64,000 bases of DNA from Neovahlkampfia damariscottae (lineage: Eukaryota; Heterolobosea; Selenaionea; Neovahlkampfiida; Neovahlkampfiidae), in contig JABLTG010000005.1 in the NCBI GenBank assembly GCA_016618085.1, positions 206,365 to 270,364 on the forward strand. Direction: 5' to 3'. This document shows, in pieces, positions 11,748-23,003 of this stretch (position 1 is the stretch's first letter; every line of letters begins with the position of its first letter). The notes beneath the pieces were generated by a model. That model saw only the letters and a program-made list of their open reading frames with translations, was not told the origin of the DNA and ran no database searches. The position numbers were made by a program, and so were the translations under genes.

Positions 11748-12368
11748 ATGGTAAGATTTTATGGTTTTTGTTAAAGTTTTCTTCTTAGCCTTATCACTCC
11801 GAACTTAACAAAGATTTTAACGGTACAATTGCTTGTGGTTGTGCATTTTTACCAATAAAAACATCTATCTCAGGAAAAGCACCTGTACAAAAAGACACAA
11901 GTCAAGAAGATATTATTGATGAAACCATCAAGTTTTTTAGACCAAATGTTTTATTTAAAACTTATGAAATTCTTAGTGAAGCAGATCGTACATTACTTTA
12001 TTTGTCATTTTATCTTTCTCTTTGTTTAAGAAAAATCGAACAAAAAAAATGTGCTGATAAAGCTTCAGCTGATAAAATTTTATTTCAACTTGCTCAAGAT
12101 AGATTTCAAGCTCCTGGTGAATCAGGTTTTGTTTTAGGTGGTTTCTTTTCAGCACCAAAAACCTCATCAGAAGGAAGTAAAGACAAATCAAAAATTATTA
12201 ACTTTTTTTTTGAAAATAGCAAACTGGACTAATTATATGAAACATGCACGCCAAGAATTAGGTGTTAGACTTTTAGATACTATTTTCCCAGATCCAAAAG
12301 CACCACCTTCCAAATTTTGGATGCAATTCGCAAAAAGAAAATTACTTGGAAAAGAATTAAAAGCTTAA
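11748..12368 (+). CDS. ARPC3: Arp2/3 complex 21 kDa subunit
   Basis: Exons 11748-11750, 11789-12176 and 12220-12368 give 179 residues, the family's usual length (about 175-180). The first exon is only the ATG; the 38-nt intron 11751-11788 (GTAAGA..CTTAG) follows directly. The protein then begins M-PYHSELNKDFNGTIACG, and runs through ALLPI-like FLPIKTSISGKAP, DIIDETIKFFRPNVLFKTYE, EADRTLLYLSFYLSLCLRK, GESGFVLGGFF, ARQELGVRLLDTIF and WMQFAKRKLLGKEL, aligning end to end with animal ARPC3. It is a structural subunit of the actin-nucleating Arp2/3 complex and implies branched-actin motility or endocytosis. Confidence 0.95.
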
Positions 12369-12465
12369 ATTAAAACACTCTCTTATTTTTAAAAATTTAA
12401 TTTTTTATTGGTGAATTTTGTTGATTTTGACGCAACCTGACTAGACCAATCAATCTTCTTTTTAA

Positions 12466-13606
12466 ATGCCGTTGAATGAAACTGCACATTCGAGTAGTAG
12501 AGATGTAAAATTAATAACCACTTCAAAATTAAATCATTCAGAAGAAAAAAGATCAAAATTAGATGATGAACAAAAATCATTACTTACCACTTCTTTTTTC
12601 ATACAAGTTGTCATATTTATTATATTTATTACAATACTACTTGTCAATGCTATTGTTGTTTTAGGATTAGTAAATACAAAAAAATAAATTAAAAATATAG
12701 ATTGGAGCAGGAATACCTCTGATAATTATTGGAGTTAAACCTTCAAGGAGATATCAAGTAATTTCTCGATACAACAGTGCAGCAATTACATGGAGAATAT
12801 CAACCATTGTAAAATGGAATTCATGTTCATTTAATATTAATAGTACAACACTATCACTGGATAATACAGTACTTTTTCACAAGTGTTAAATTTTTGAAGG
12901 TTGACAATGTTGATTCACTGAATCCACTTCCAAATGAATCTATAGAGAAATATAAGAATCAAAGATATAAATCTTCAACTTTTAAATTCTATGATGAGAC
13001 AACTTTTGAAAATGATAAAACGATAAATTTGGATATTTCTTATAGTTCACCATTAGGTATTTTAGCAAAAAAATCATTGAATGTCAAACAATTTCATACA
13101 AAAATAGAATCATTGACAAACCAAGGTTTGACTTTTTTTTTTTAACATTTTTTCAAAAAAGAATGTGAGAAACAAAATGGTGATTTTCAAAATGGAAAAT
13201 GTAATTTTTATTATAAATTATCTAAAGTTTGTTTTACTTATTCAATTGAAACAGGAAAATTTGGTGGATGTAAAAAAACCATTTTTGATATTGCATATCC
13301 TGGTGAATATACTCTTACAACAAATGGATCAATTCCAAGTCAAACAGGGAATATGATTGCCAGAGAAGAATCAGATCCATTCTTATTATTATATTCTTTA
13401 ACAGGTGGAACATTGACTCTGGCTTATCCAGATTCAACTTTGTAAAATTTTAGTTTTTTATTTTTATCTTCAGATATGGAACTGGGATTGGATTGATGGT
13501 TGCAGCTTTTGTATTTTCAACAGTATTTTTAGTAGCTATTATAATAATAGTTGTGATCATTCGAAAAATTGTCAAATCAATAAAGACACATTTAGAATAT
13601 GGTTAA
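12466..13606 (+). CDS. Two-pass membrane protein with cysteine-containing exoplasmic domain, unknown family
   Basis: Exons 12466-12669, 12701-12868, 12900-13125, 13162-13441 and 13474-13606 give 336 residues. A charged cytosolic head of about 35 residues is followed by a long hydrophobic segment (FFIQVVIFIIFITILLVNAI through GAGIPLIIIGV). About 200 residues then carry several cysteines (KWNSC, EKQNGDFQNGKCNF, SKVCFTYS, FGGCKK) and N-glycosylation sequons. A second TM (GLMVAAFVFSTVFLVAIIII) and a short basic tail end the protein. Topology is probably N-in, C-in. I do not recognise the family; it vaguely recalls CDC50-type layouts but lacks their motifs. Confidence 0.8.
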
Positions 13607-13644
13607 TGATCATTTTCTAGTCTAGAAAAAAGAAAAAATATAAT

Positions 13645-16600
13645 TTATATTCCTAATGATTTCTTTGCTTCTTTTGCAGCTGATTTTACTTCAGGTTTAC
13701 TTGAATGTTGCTTATAAAGTTTTTTAAGATTTTCAACAATTTGTTGTTTTGAAAATATTGCTCTATTTTTATCTAAAAAAAAAGGAATTAACTTTTTTAA
13801 TATTTTGTTTACTATCTTTTCCTAATTTTCCAAAGACTTCAAAAACTAAAATTAATAATTCATCATTTGTATCATTTTTCAGGTTGTTTTGATAATTATC
13901 AAATAACATTCTTGAGTTTGAAGTTGATAATTGTGGTATAAATTCATCATCTGACATTGCTTTTAAAATTGTAAAACCAAAAATAGTAGTAGTAATATCA
14001 TTCTTTGCATCTTCGATTTTTTTTAAAATAAATGATAAATATTCTTCAACTACTTCCTTTGATATTTCATTTTTATCACCAAAATCAGTTTCTTTGGAAT
14101 ATCTGATTAAAACTTCAAAAGCTAGTTTCGCTGATTTCTTATTGGAAGAATAAATTTCAATATAATCAAATATTTGTGGTAAAATTCCAGTAGATTTTTT
14201 CAATGATGAAATACCTCTTTCGTCTTTAGAAAATTCATCAAAAATTGAAATTATTAAGTTTGCAAATTCTTCATTGGCTGAATATTCATGTAAAGCGACA
14301 ACCAAACTATTGATTCCATCTGATTTTGAAAATTCTTTGATTACTTTTTCTTTATCTTTTTTTTCACAATTTTTTAATAAATGACCAATGAATTCAGCAC
14401 AACAACTGATAATCCAACCAATACCAGGAAAACCTTTCATTAAAGCAACACAAAGTTTGATCATTGGTGAATTTGCATAATTAACTAAAATCTCTTTTGG
14501 TACATCTCCTTTGAATGTTAAAGATTGAATAATTCTTGAAACACAAAATGATAATGCTTGATCTTCTGAATTTTCAGTCCAAATTTCATAAATTGAAGTT
14601 AAAATTTCTTCATTTCTACTCATTCTTTGTAATATATCAGCACAAATATTTTGAATTTGAGTATTTGTATCATTTTTTGACATTACATCTAAAATAAGAA
14701 TTCTAATTGGTCCTTTTGAACCTTCTTGAGAAAATAAATCAGACATAATTTGATATTCTTCTGGTTTCATAAATGTAATATACTGATGAAAATAAATTAA
14801 AATATCAAGATTCTTTTCACAATAAGTTTCAACAATTTTAATCATTGGTGTAGTTGCACCACAATTAAATAAAATATGAACATTTCCTTCATACAATGAT
14901 AAATTATAAACAAATTTAGCAAAAGAATTCGCAAATTTTTTATCAGTCAAAATTAATTCATTTCCTAAAACTATAATTTTACTCAATTCACCTGATTTTT
15001 TTGTTAAATATTCAGTAGAGTAATCAGTTTTTTTTGTTAAAACAAATTCAAATATTTGAAATGCAAATCTGAAATATTTCTTTGGTAAATGATCTTTATC
15101 AAATTGACACATATATTTTGACATAATATCAACACCATTCATTAATCTAATTAAATGATATCTTGATTCATCTCCTTTTGAAATATTATAAATGTGTGGA
15201 AGTAATTTCTCCATAATTTCAGGTTTATCATAATGCATTTCAGTTGTTGAAACAAATGTTTGTAATCCATCATTTTTAATAATTTGATTGATAAATTCAT
15301 CTTCATCATCTTCACGTTCTTCTTCAAGATAATCAATTATTTGAATTACAATTTTTTCATCCATAAGAAAATAATCTAATTTTTGAATGGCTTCTCTAAT
15401 TGAATTTGGTATTTTAAATTCTTTTATGATATTCTTTTTCATTTTTTCTACTTCTTCATCAGAATTATGTTCCTTTCTATGTTCTCTTTCATTTCCTGAA
15501 TCATCATCTGATGTATCATCATTTGTAGGTTTTTTTTGAACTTGAGGTTTTTCTTTACCTGAATCATCATCTGAAGAATCTTTTTTGATCACTTTTTTTT
15601 TTGGTACTTCTTTTCCAGAGTCATCATCTGATGATGTGATTGGTTTTTTTTTTATTTGTTTTTTTGGTACTTCTTTTCCTGAATCATCATCTGATGATGA
15701 CATTTTTTTCTTGATCACTTTCTTTTTTGGTACTTCTTTTCCAGAATCATCATCTGATGATGTGATTGGTTTTTTTGGTTGAGGTTTTTTTTTTATTGGT
15801 TTTTTATTGGATGGACTATCTGAATCGTCATCTGAGTCATCAACTTTCTTTTTTGGTGCTTTCTTAACAAGTTTCTTTTTTTTTGGTTCATCATCAGAAT
15901 CAGATGAATAAACTTTTTTTTTGACAACTTTTTTTGGTTCATCATCAGATGATGTTGCAATTTCTTTTTTCACAGATACAGATGCAATAGATTCACCTTT
16001 CATTAAATCATCAGAGTCTGTGTCTGAATTATTTTTCTTTCCTTTTTTTGGTGTTGGTTTCTTTTTTACATCATCTGAATCTGATGATGAGTCTATTTTC
16101 TTTTTGACAACTTTTTTAATAACTTTTTTTGGTTCATCATCTGATGATGTGTCCAATTTCTTTTTGATAACTTTTTTAACAACTTTCTTAGGTTCATCAT
16201 CTGATGATGTATCTATTTTCTTTTTATTTTTTTTAGCAGTAGTTTTTTTAACTGGTTCATCATCTGAAGAAGAATCAGCTCTCTTTTTTACTGTTCTTTT
16301 AACAATTTTTTTTGGTGTTTCATCTTCTGATGAGCTATCTATTTTTTTAACTACTTTCCTTCCCATTGGTTTTTTAACTGGTTCATCATCATCTGAAGAA
16401 GAATCAACTTTCTTTTTTACTGTTCTTTTAACAATTTTTTTTGGAGTTTCGTCATCTGATGAGCTATCTATTTTTTTAGAAATAGCTTTTCCCAATGGTT
16501 TTTTTGTTGTCATTTGTGTTTTTGCAGTCTCACTTTTTGTTGGTTCTTCATCTTCCGAATCTAATTTTTTTGTCACCTTTTTTACAGGTTTTTTAACAGG

Positions 16601-17353
16601 TTCATCTTCCGAATCAGAATCATCTTTAATGTTCACTTTTCTTTTTGGTTTTACAGGTTCATTGTCTGAATCTGAGTCATCTTTGAGTACAACTTTTCGT
16701 TTTGGTTTTGGAGTTGGTTCTTCGTCTGATGAATCCATCTTTTTTTCTGATTTTTTTACAGGTTTTTTGACAGGTTCATCATCCTCTGAGTCTGAGTCTT
16801 CTTTAATGTTTACTTTTCTCTTTGTCATAGGTTTAACAGGTTCATCTTCTGAATCATCTTTTTTTTTAGTATTTTTTGGTACCTCCTCTTTTTTTGGTTC
16901 TTCTTTAATTTCAAGTTGAGGTTTTAATTCAACCTTTGTTTCAACTTTTTCAACCACTTTTGGAGCTTCTTTAATTCTTTTTGCATTTTCCATCATATCT
17001 TTAATACTGTTTATCCATCCTAAATGATAAATACCCAACAATTATTATTACCATTCATTTCACCTTCTGAAGGTGCTTGTAATTTCCATGAATCAGCAAA
17101 AGCTGTGATTTTAAAAATAAATTTTTTCTTTTGATCAATAATATCAATTATAACTGAGCTTGGACTTGATAAGTCTAATGCTCCAACAAATTTATTTGAA
17201 CCAGATTTCTGAATTTTTAATTTTTTTTTTCACTCTTACTTGTTCATAACAATTTAAAACATTTTTCTCAGAATTCAGTTCAAAAAATCTGGATTTAGCT
17301 CCAAAAAATCCTGGATCCTTTTTTAAAATTCCTTCTTTGATAACTCCACTCAT
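13645..17353 (-). CDS. PH domain / acidic-basic SDSE repeat / armadillo-like protein
   Basis: Exons 17240-17353, 17052-17208, 13813-17019 and 13645-13772 give 1201 residues. Residues 1 to about 105 form a PH domain (GVIKEGILKKDPGFFGAKSR at the start, the conserved Trp in NGWINSIKDMM at the end). Residues about 140-610 are a low-complexity array of blocks pairing acidic phospho-acceptor stretches (SSSDDDEPVKK, DSDSEDEP) with basic KKVVKKK blocks, ideal CK2 sites. From about 620 to 1150 the protein is all-helical with ARM/HEAT-like periodicity (LVVALHEYSANEEFANLI and similar). Inference: a phosphoinositide-binding scaffold whose middle region resembles Nopp140-like disordered linkers. I know no family with this order. 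The repeat block also creates a long antisense open frame that I do not annotate. Confidence 0.85.
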
Positions 17354-17529
17354 ATCTCTGAACAAAAAAAGAAACTGAACTTTGTGTTTGATTGGTGAAA
17401 AAATTATTCTTCTTTTAAAACTATTTAATCAATCCATTATATTGAAATTTCTAGTAGCTATCAGTTTTATCAAAATAAACTAAAAATTTCCATTTCTGAT
17501 CCAATCATTTCCTCTCAAATCTGACATTG
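17354..17529. promoter_or_regulatory. Bidirectional promoter, PH-ARM protein / phospholipase D
   Basis: The 176 nt between divergent start codons carry ATTGG (about 17390) and CCAAT (about 17502) elements. No open frame or RNA is visible. Confidence 0.5.
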
Positions 17530-20458
17530 ATGGGCAACAGCAACACTTCAATTCCTTCATTCGATTCAACAACAGAAAATGAAGGAGTGATGAATGAAAC
17601 TGGTGTTCTGAGGAATTCTCATTGTAAATTATTTACTCTTTTTTAAACCAAAGTCACCTCAATCGAATTTAAATTATTCAAGTATAATTTTCGTTCAATG
17701 ACGGCTCCTTATTATTTCATAGATGTCATAAAATTAAAATCTTTGTATTTACCAGGAAAACCTTCTGACAAAATAACAAAAGCATTTTCTGGTTTGTTTC
17801 ACGCTGTAAATACAACAAAAGATGGAAAAATCAGTTTTTTACAATGTATACATGCTACATCAATAGCATTAAGGTATTAATCAAAGAAAAAAAAATTTAT
17901 AAAAATCAGAGGAACCTTCACTGAACGTTGTCAATGTAATTTTATACATTTTAAATTTTTCAGTTTCTTTTCGAGTTTTTGATCCAAATCAAAAAGGAAA
18001 TATTCAATTAAATGATATTATAGATTTAATTACCATATTAAATGAATTTCAAATTTTGTCAATAAAATTAGAAGAAACAATGGAAGATGTAAAATATTTT
18101 TTTGAAAAGAATGAACAATTAGATTTTGAAGAATTCCAATTAAAATCAAAGAAAAATAGTGCATTTCTTGAAGGTTTTGGTTTGTTTAAATATTTCTTTT
18201 CTCCTTTAATTGAACCAATTGAAAAATTTTTAGAACCAAAAAATTATTTTGAAAAAACAGGTACAATCAACAATCATTAAACAAATAGGATATATTTCAC
18301 TTGAAAAAACAACATATTATGCAGAAATAAAAGGTGGAATTTTGACATTTTATTCAGATAAACATGATCCAACACCATCAAAAGAAATTCATTTAATAAC
18401 ATGTTTAAGTGTTGAAAATATTAAAGATACATCATCATTCATATTAAATACACCAAAAAAGAAGTTAACAATTGCAGCAGATGATGAAAATGAAAAAAGA
18501 GATTGGGTTTATACATTATTAATTTATATTTCAAGTTTGAAAAAAAAAAAAAAGATTAAAATTGATGTAATAGCGAGTACTGATAATAGATATAATTCAT
18601 TTGCACCTGTTAGAAAGAATTGTTCAATTAAGTATTATATTGATGGTAAAGATATATTTAATGCAATGGCTAAATCAATAATGAATGCAAAAGATTCAAT
18701 TTATCTTTCAGGATGGTATATTTCACCACAAATCTATTTAATACGTGAAAATTCATCAATTGATTATAGATTAGATATTTTATTAAATAAAAAAGCACAA
18801 GAAGGTGTTGATATAAAAATAATACTTTGGAAAGAAACACAAATAGCATCTTTACATTTAGAAAGTGATTATTGTAAAAAATATTTTGAAAAATTAAATC
18901 CAAAAATACAAGTAAAACTTCATCCAAAAAGTTTTCCTGTTTTATGGTCACATCATCAAAAATTTTTATTAATTGATCAATGTGTTTGTTTTGTTGGTGG
19001 TTATGATATTGGATTTGGTAGATATGATGATGAATGTCATAGATTACAAGATACAAATCATTGTAATTTGACTTGGCCTGGTTATGATTATCATAATAGT
19101 ACAATTAAACCATTATCAAAATTACAAACTGGAAAATTTGATTGTTTTAATGATCAATTAGATCGTTTAACACAACCACGTATGCCATGGCATGATATTC
19201 GTATTTTTTTTTTTTTTTTATTAATTCTATTTTTAGATTGCTCTTTTGTTGGTCAAATGGTTAGAGATGTTTCTGCTAATTTTATTGAAAGATGGAATCA
19301 TCATAATAAAGATAGGTCTTCAATTTCATTTTCTTCAAAAGCATTTTCAAATGATGTAAATGAATCATTTGAAAATTTACAATTTGATAAAAGAAAATCA
19401 TCAGATATTTTAAATCATTTTGATAAAAGTGGATTTAAATGTACATGTCAAATATTAAGATCAATTACAGATTGGTCAGGTTCATCAAATAATTTAGAAC
19501 AATCAATTTATACAGGAATGGTAGATTTAATATCAAAAGCAAAATATTACATTTATATTGAACAACAATTTTTTATTAGTTCAACTGCAGGTGGTGGTGT
19601 TGTAAATACAATTGCAGATGTTTTATTAGAAAAATTAAGATTTTCAATTTCAAAAAAAGAAAATTTTAAAGTTATAATTGTTTTACCAAATCATCCAGAG
19701 GGATTATTACAAGATTCTTCAACTCAACAAATTTTAAAATGGCAATCAAAAACAATTAATAGAGGAAAAACATCTTTATTATCTCAATTAGAAAATGAAT
19801 TTCCAAATGTTAAATTATCTGATTATATCATTTTTAATACAATTAGAAGTTATGATTTTATACTTGATAAACCTGTAACTGAATTAATTTATGTTCATTC
19901 AAAATTAATGATTATTGATGATTTATATGTTTTAACAGGTTCTGCTAATGTGAATGATAGAAGGTAATATTTTTAATTTTTTAGTTTTTATCCAATAGTT
20001 TATTGGGTTCAAGAGATTCTGAGTTATCAATTGCAATTGAAGATGAAGAATATATAAAAAGTGAAATGGGTGGTGAATCATTTCATGCAGGTAAATTTGC
20101 AATTTCAATGAGAAAAAAATTATGGAAAGAACATTTAGGTATTTCAAATGATCATTTGATTAGAGATCCAATTTCAAAAGAATCATGGGATTTATGGAAT
20201 ACAACATCAAAAAATAATACAAATATTTTGAGTAGAGTATTTCCATATATTCCATCAAATTCAATTCAATATCTTGATCAATATTTAAAATTGAATAAAG
20301 AAAAAGAGTTAGGTCTTGTTGAATTGAAAGATATTAAAAAGGAATTATCAAAAGTTAAAGGTCATTTATGTGATTTTCCATTAGATTTTTTATCAAAAGA
20401 GAGTTTGAATGTACCAATTGAAAGAAAAGTTATTTTACCAGATAATTTATATCAATAA
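17530..20458 (+). CDS. Phospholipase D with N-terminal EF-hand region and PH domain
   Basis: Exons 17530-17623, 17654-17873, 17910-17935, 17964-18260, 18289-19200, 19237-19963 and 19999-20458 give 911 residues. The N-terminus MGNSNTS is a good N-myristoylation signal. Residues about 30-180 resemble a calcineurin-B-like EF-hand module with one recognisable loop (DPNQKGNIQLND, about 115-127). A PH domain follows (about 205-300: GYISLEKTTYYAEIKGGILT to WVYTLLIYISSL). The catalytic core has both HKD motifs, HQKFLLID (about 432) and HSKLMIID (about 733), the latter followed by GSANVNDRSLLGSRDSELS. It should hydrolyse phosphatidylcholine to phosphatidic acid and choline. Known eukaryotic PLDs carry PX-PH or C2 modules, so the EF-hand suggests direct calcium control plus lipid-anchored membrane binding (inference). 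Confidence 0.93.
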
Positions 20459-20569
20459 AATTTTTCAACAAATGAAATTAGAATTCTTGTTTTTTCTGGA
20501 AATTTTTATTTTCATTTGTTAACAAAATTTAAGAATAAAGATTGAATATTCTCTTATTAAATATTTAAT

Positions 20570-21673
20570 TTAAAAATCAAAAATTTCTTGTATTAATGGA
20601 TTTTGAATAAAATGAGTATTCAAACCATTTTGTAATATTTCTTTTAAAAAGTTTAAAATAATGATATCATTCCAATTATAAAATTCAAATTTATCTTGTT
20701 TTATAATTAATTTATGAACTGGTGCTTCTTCACCATCTTCAATAGTAGCTAAAACATCTTTCATTACTGCTCTTTGTATTTTTTTATCTTTTTTACTTTT
20801 TTGTTTTGTTGAAATAAATTTTAATTCTTCCAAAGAATCTAATAATAAATCCAATTGATTTTTATCTTTTTTTCCAATTTGATGTAAAGCTTCATAAAGT
20901 ATAGCCAATGATTCACCAATTTCTAAAATAAAATCAGTTGAACTTTTTTTATTGTTCAAAATTTTAATTAAAATATGTTTAATTTTTTCTAATTCTTGAA
21001 CTTTTTCAAAATTTGGAATTCTTGTTAATAATAAATTCCATGAATGTAAACTTGATATTTTTAAAATTTCGTTATTTGATTCTTTAGACCATATCTTTTT
21101 TAATTCTTCTAAAACTGATTCAATTTCTTCTTCTTCTGCTAAAATAAAATGAATAATTCCAATTTTATTTAAAAATAATTTTCTATTTTCATTTGAAATT
21201 GAATCATCAAACATTCTTGCACTAAATATTTTTTTTATTTTTTCGTAAATTGATCCTAAATACTCTTCTTCATAAGTCAAAACTAATAAACATATAATTG
21301 ATGTTGAATAATCAATTTCATATTCATTTAAACTCTTTTGTAAAATTGATAAACAAATTTCCATAACATTTTCTTTTTCAGAATAAAGACAATCAAATAC
21401 ATAATTTTTGGAAATTAAATCTTTCAATTTTTTTAATCCTTCAATTCTTGTTTCTCTATCTTTTAATTCCATTTTTTCAATTGCATCAAAAATATCATCT
21501 TCAAATGAAAATTTTTCAGTTGTTATTTCTTCTTCTTCATTGTCGGAATTGATAACTGTTTTTGTGACTTCAATAACTTTGGAATTGTCTTTTCTATTTC
21601 TTTTTTTTGTTTTTTGTTCTTCATTGAACTCTTCTTGTTCATGTTTTAATTCTTTTTTTGATTTCTTTGGCAT
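20570..21673 (-). CDS. Interferon-related developmental regulator (IFRD) family protein
   Basis: A single exon encodes 367 residues. A lysine-rich, acidic N-terminus (about 60 residues) precedes a helical-repeat region beginning FDAIEKMELKDRETRIEGL, as in IFRD1/2, and ends with the conserved C-terminal signature (DKFEFYNWNDIIILNFLKE, then NGLNTHFIQNPLIQEIFDF). Family members bind ribosomes or act as transcriptional co-regulators in animals, plants and amoebae. The protein is shorter than human IFRD1 (about 450). It is divergent from the nucleotidyltransferase gene, with 62 nt between starts containing CCAAT and ATTGG. Confidence 0.85.
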   Translation of the reverse strand: MPKKSKKELKHEQEEFNEEQKTKKRNRKDNSKVIEVTKTVINSDNEEEEITTEKFSFEDDIFDAIEKMELKDRETRIEGLKKLKDLISKNYVFDCLYSEKENVMEICLSILQKSLNEYEIDYSTSIICLLVLTYEEEYLGSIYEKIKKIFSARMFDDSISNENRKLFLNKIGIIHFILAEEEEIESVLEELKKIWSKESNNEILKISSLHSWNLLLTRIPNFEKVQELEKIKHILIKILNNKKSSTDFILEIGESLAILYEALHQIGKKDKNQLDLLLDSLEELKFISTKQKSKKDKKIQRAVMKDVLATIEDGEEAPVHKLIIKQDKFEFYNWNDIIILNFLKEILQNGLNTHFIQNPLIQEIFDF

Positions 21674-21735
21674 GTTGTTGTTTTTTACTTTCCAATTGGT
21701 AATAAAGGATTTGATTGGTGGAACAGAATTTAACC

Positions 21736-22553
21736 ATGGAAAAACCAGACCCTAAAAAAGTTTCAGAAGAATTTTTAAAATCAAAAAATGTTGAAGGTGA
21801 GATAATATTTGCAATGATTGGAGGTTCACATTGTTATAACCTAAACATTGAAACTTCTGATTTTGATTATATTGCAATTTACGCAGCAAAACCATCTAGT
21901 TTATTAGGTTTACCATCAAAAAGTTCACCACCTGTAGTGCAAAACACAAAACAAGATAAAATTGATATTGCTATTTATGAAGTTTCAAAATTTTGTGAAA
22001 CATTATTAACAGGTAGTCCTGTAATGATTCAATGTTTATACACTAATAATTTTTTTTTTGAAACAAAAGAATTCAGTGAATTAAAGAAAAATTCAAAATT
22101 ATTTTTATGTTCTCAAACTATACGAGCATATTTTGGACATGTAAAATCAGAAATTAAACAAACAAATTCAAAAGATTGGTCAAAGAACTTATATCATGCA
22201 TTTAGATTAATTTTTGAAATTGAAAGAATGTTAGATGGTAAAGAACCAAAAATATTTTGGGAGAATGAAGAAAGAGAATTTCTTTTAAATGTTAGAAATG
22301 AAAAAAAAAGTAAAAATGAATATCTATTCGAAATTAAAAAAAAAATGGAATCTATTGAAAAAATTGAAAAGAAATTAAATGATTATTTTAAAGTAGACAT
22401 AGTAAAAAGGGGTATGGGGATTGTATTTATTATTAATTTATTAAATTAGACACAAAACCATTTCAAATTCTAAATGATTGGTTAATACAATTCAGGTTGA
22501 ATCAAATACGAAATGATGATTATCTAAATGATTTAATTAAAAATCCAATATAA
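21736..22553 (+). CDS. RlaP/DUF-type predicted nucleotidyltransferase
   Basis: Exons 21736-22411 and 22450-22553 give 259 residues. The N-terminus has the minimal nucleotidyltransferase motif: GGSHCYNLNIETSDFDYIAIY, that is a GS followed by D-x-D, with a third acidic residue in IDIAIYEVSKF. The C-terminal half is helical (KNLYHAFRLIFEIERML), typical of the RNA-repair-associated RlaP family (Pfam PF10127) found mostly in bacteria and phages and patchily in protists. The substrate is unknown. The 38-nt intron near the 3' end restores the frame into FQILNDWLIQFRLNQI. Acquisition by horizontal transfer is possible, but the gene has host-like introns and composition. Confidence 0.8.
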
Positions 22554-22598
22554 ATCATTTCATTTTTCATTGACCAATCAAATTATTTTATTTACAAG

Positions 22599-22954
22599 AT
22601 GAGTGTGTGGTCAACAGAATTATTTGGAGGACTTTTTGAAGATGAGAATTCCATTGTTGCTTGTCTTTTACCATGTTGTGCTTTAGCTTCTGCAAAATCA
22701 CAACTTGACGGATCAAAGTAAAACTAAAAGAATATTTAACCAATTTAAAAAGTTGGCTTGTTAATTTATTTTGTTCTACAGCTTGTAATTCATGTGCATC
22801 TGTTTCATATCGAAACCAAGTCAGAAATAAATATGGTATTAGAGGAACTATTCAAAATGATATAACAGTTGGTTGTTGTTGTCAATGTTGTTCAACAAGT
22901 CAATTATTACGTGAAGTACAATGGAGAGGACCTGCGATTGACTCAATGTTGTAA
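22599..22954 (+). CDS. PLAC8 (Cys-rich) family protein
   Basis: Exons 22599-22717 and 22753-22954 give 106 residues, the typical length. Seen: an N-terminal CLLPCCALASAKSQL, a middle cysteine pair around CNSCASVSYRNQVRNKYGI, then TVGCCCQCCSTSQLLREVQW. This reproduces the PLAC8/plant cadmium-resistance/FWL pattern of CC-rich membrane segments. Such proteins influence metal transport or cell size at membranes; the role here is unknown. A CCAAT box lies about 25 nt before the start. Confidence 0.9.
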
Positions 22955-23003
22955 AAAAAAAAAAATAAAAAATTTCACATGAAAAAAACTATATTCAATT
23001 ATT

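Noticed and set aside
11674-11748. N-terminal extension of the DEAD helicase to 11748
   Set aside because: It lacks an ATG (only TTG/GTG) and runs through CCAAT promoter elements and the ARPC3 start; ATG 11671-11673 has a good context.
15921-16919. 332-codon open frame on the plus strand, Ser/Phe-rich
   Set aside because: It is the antisense of the acidic-basic repeat of the PH-ARM gene; absence of stops follows from the repetitive codons.
18670-19104. 144-codon minus-strand open frame
   Set aside because: It lies antisense to the HKD1 region of phospholipase D and has His/Tyr/Asn-biased composition.
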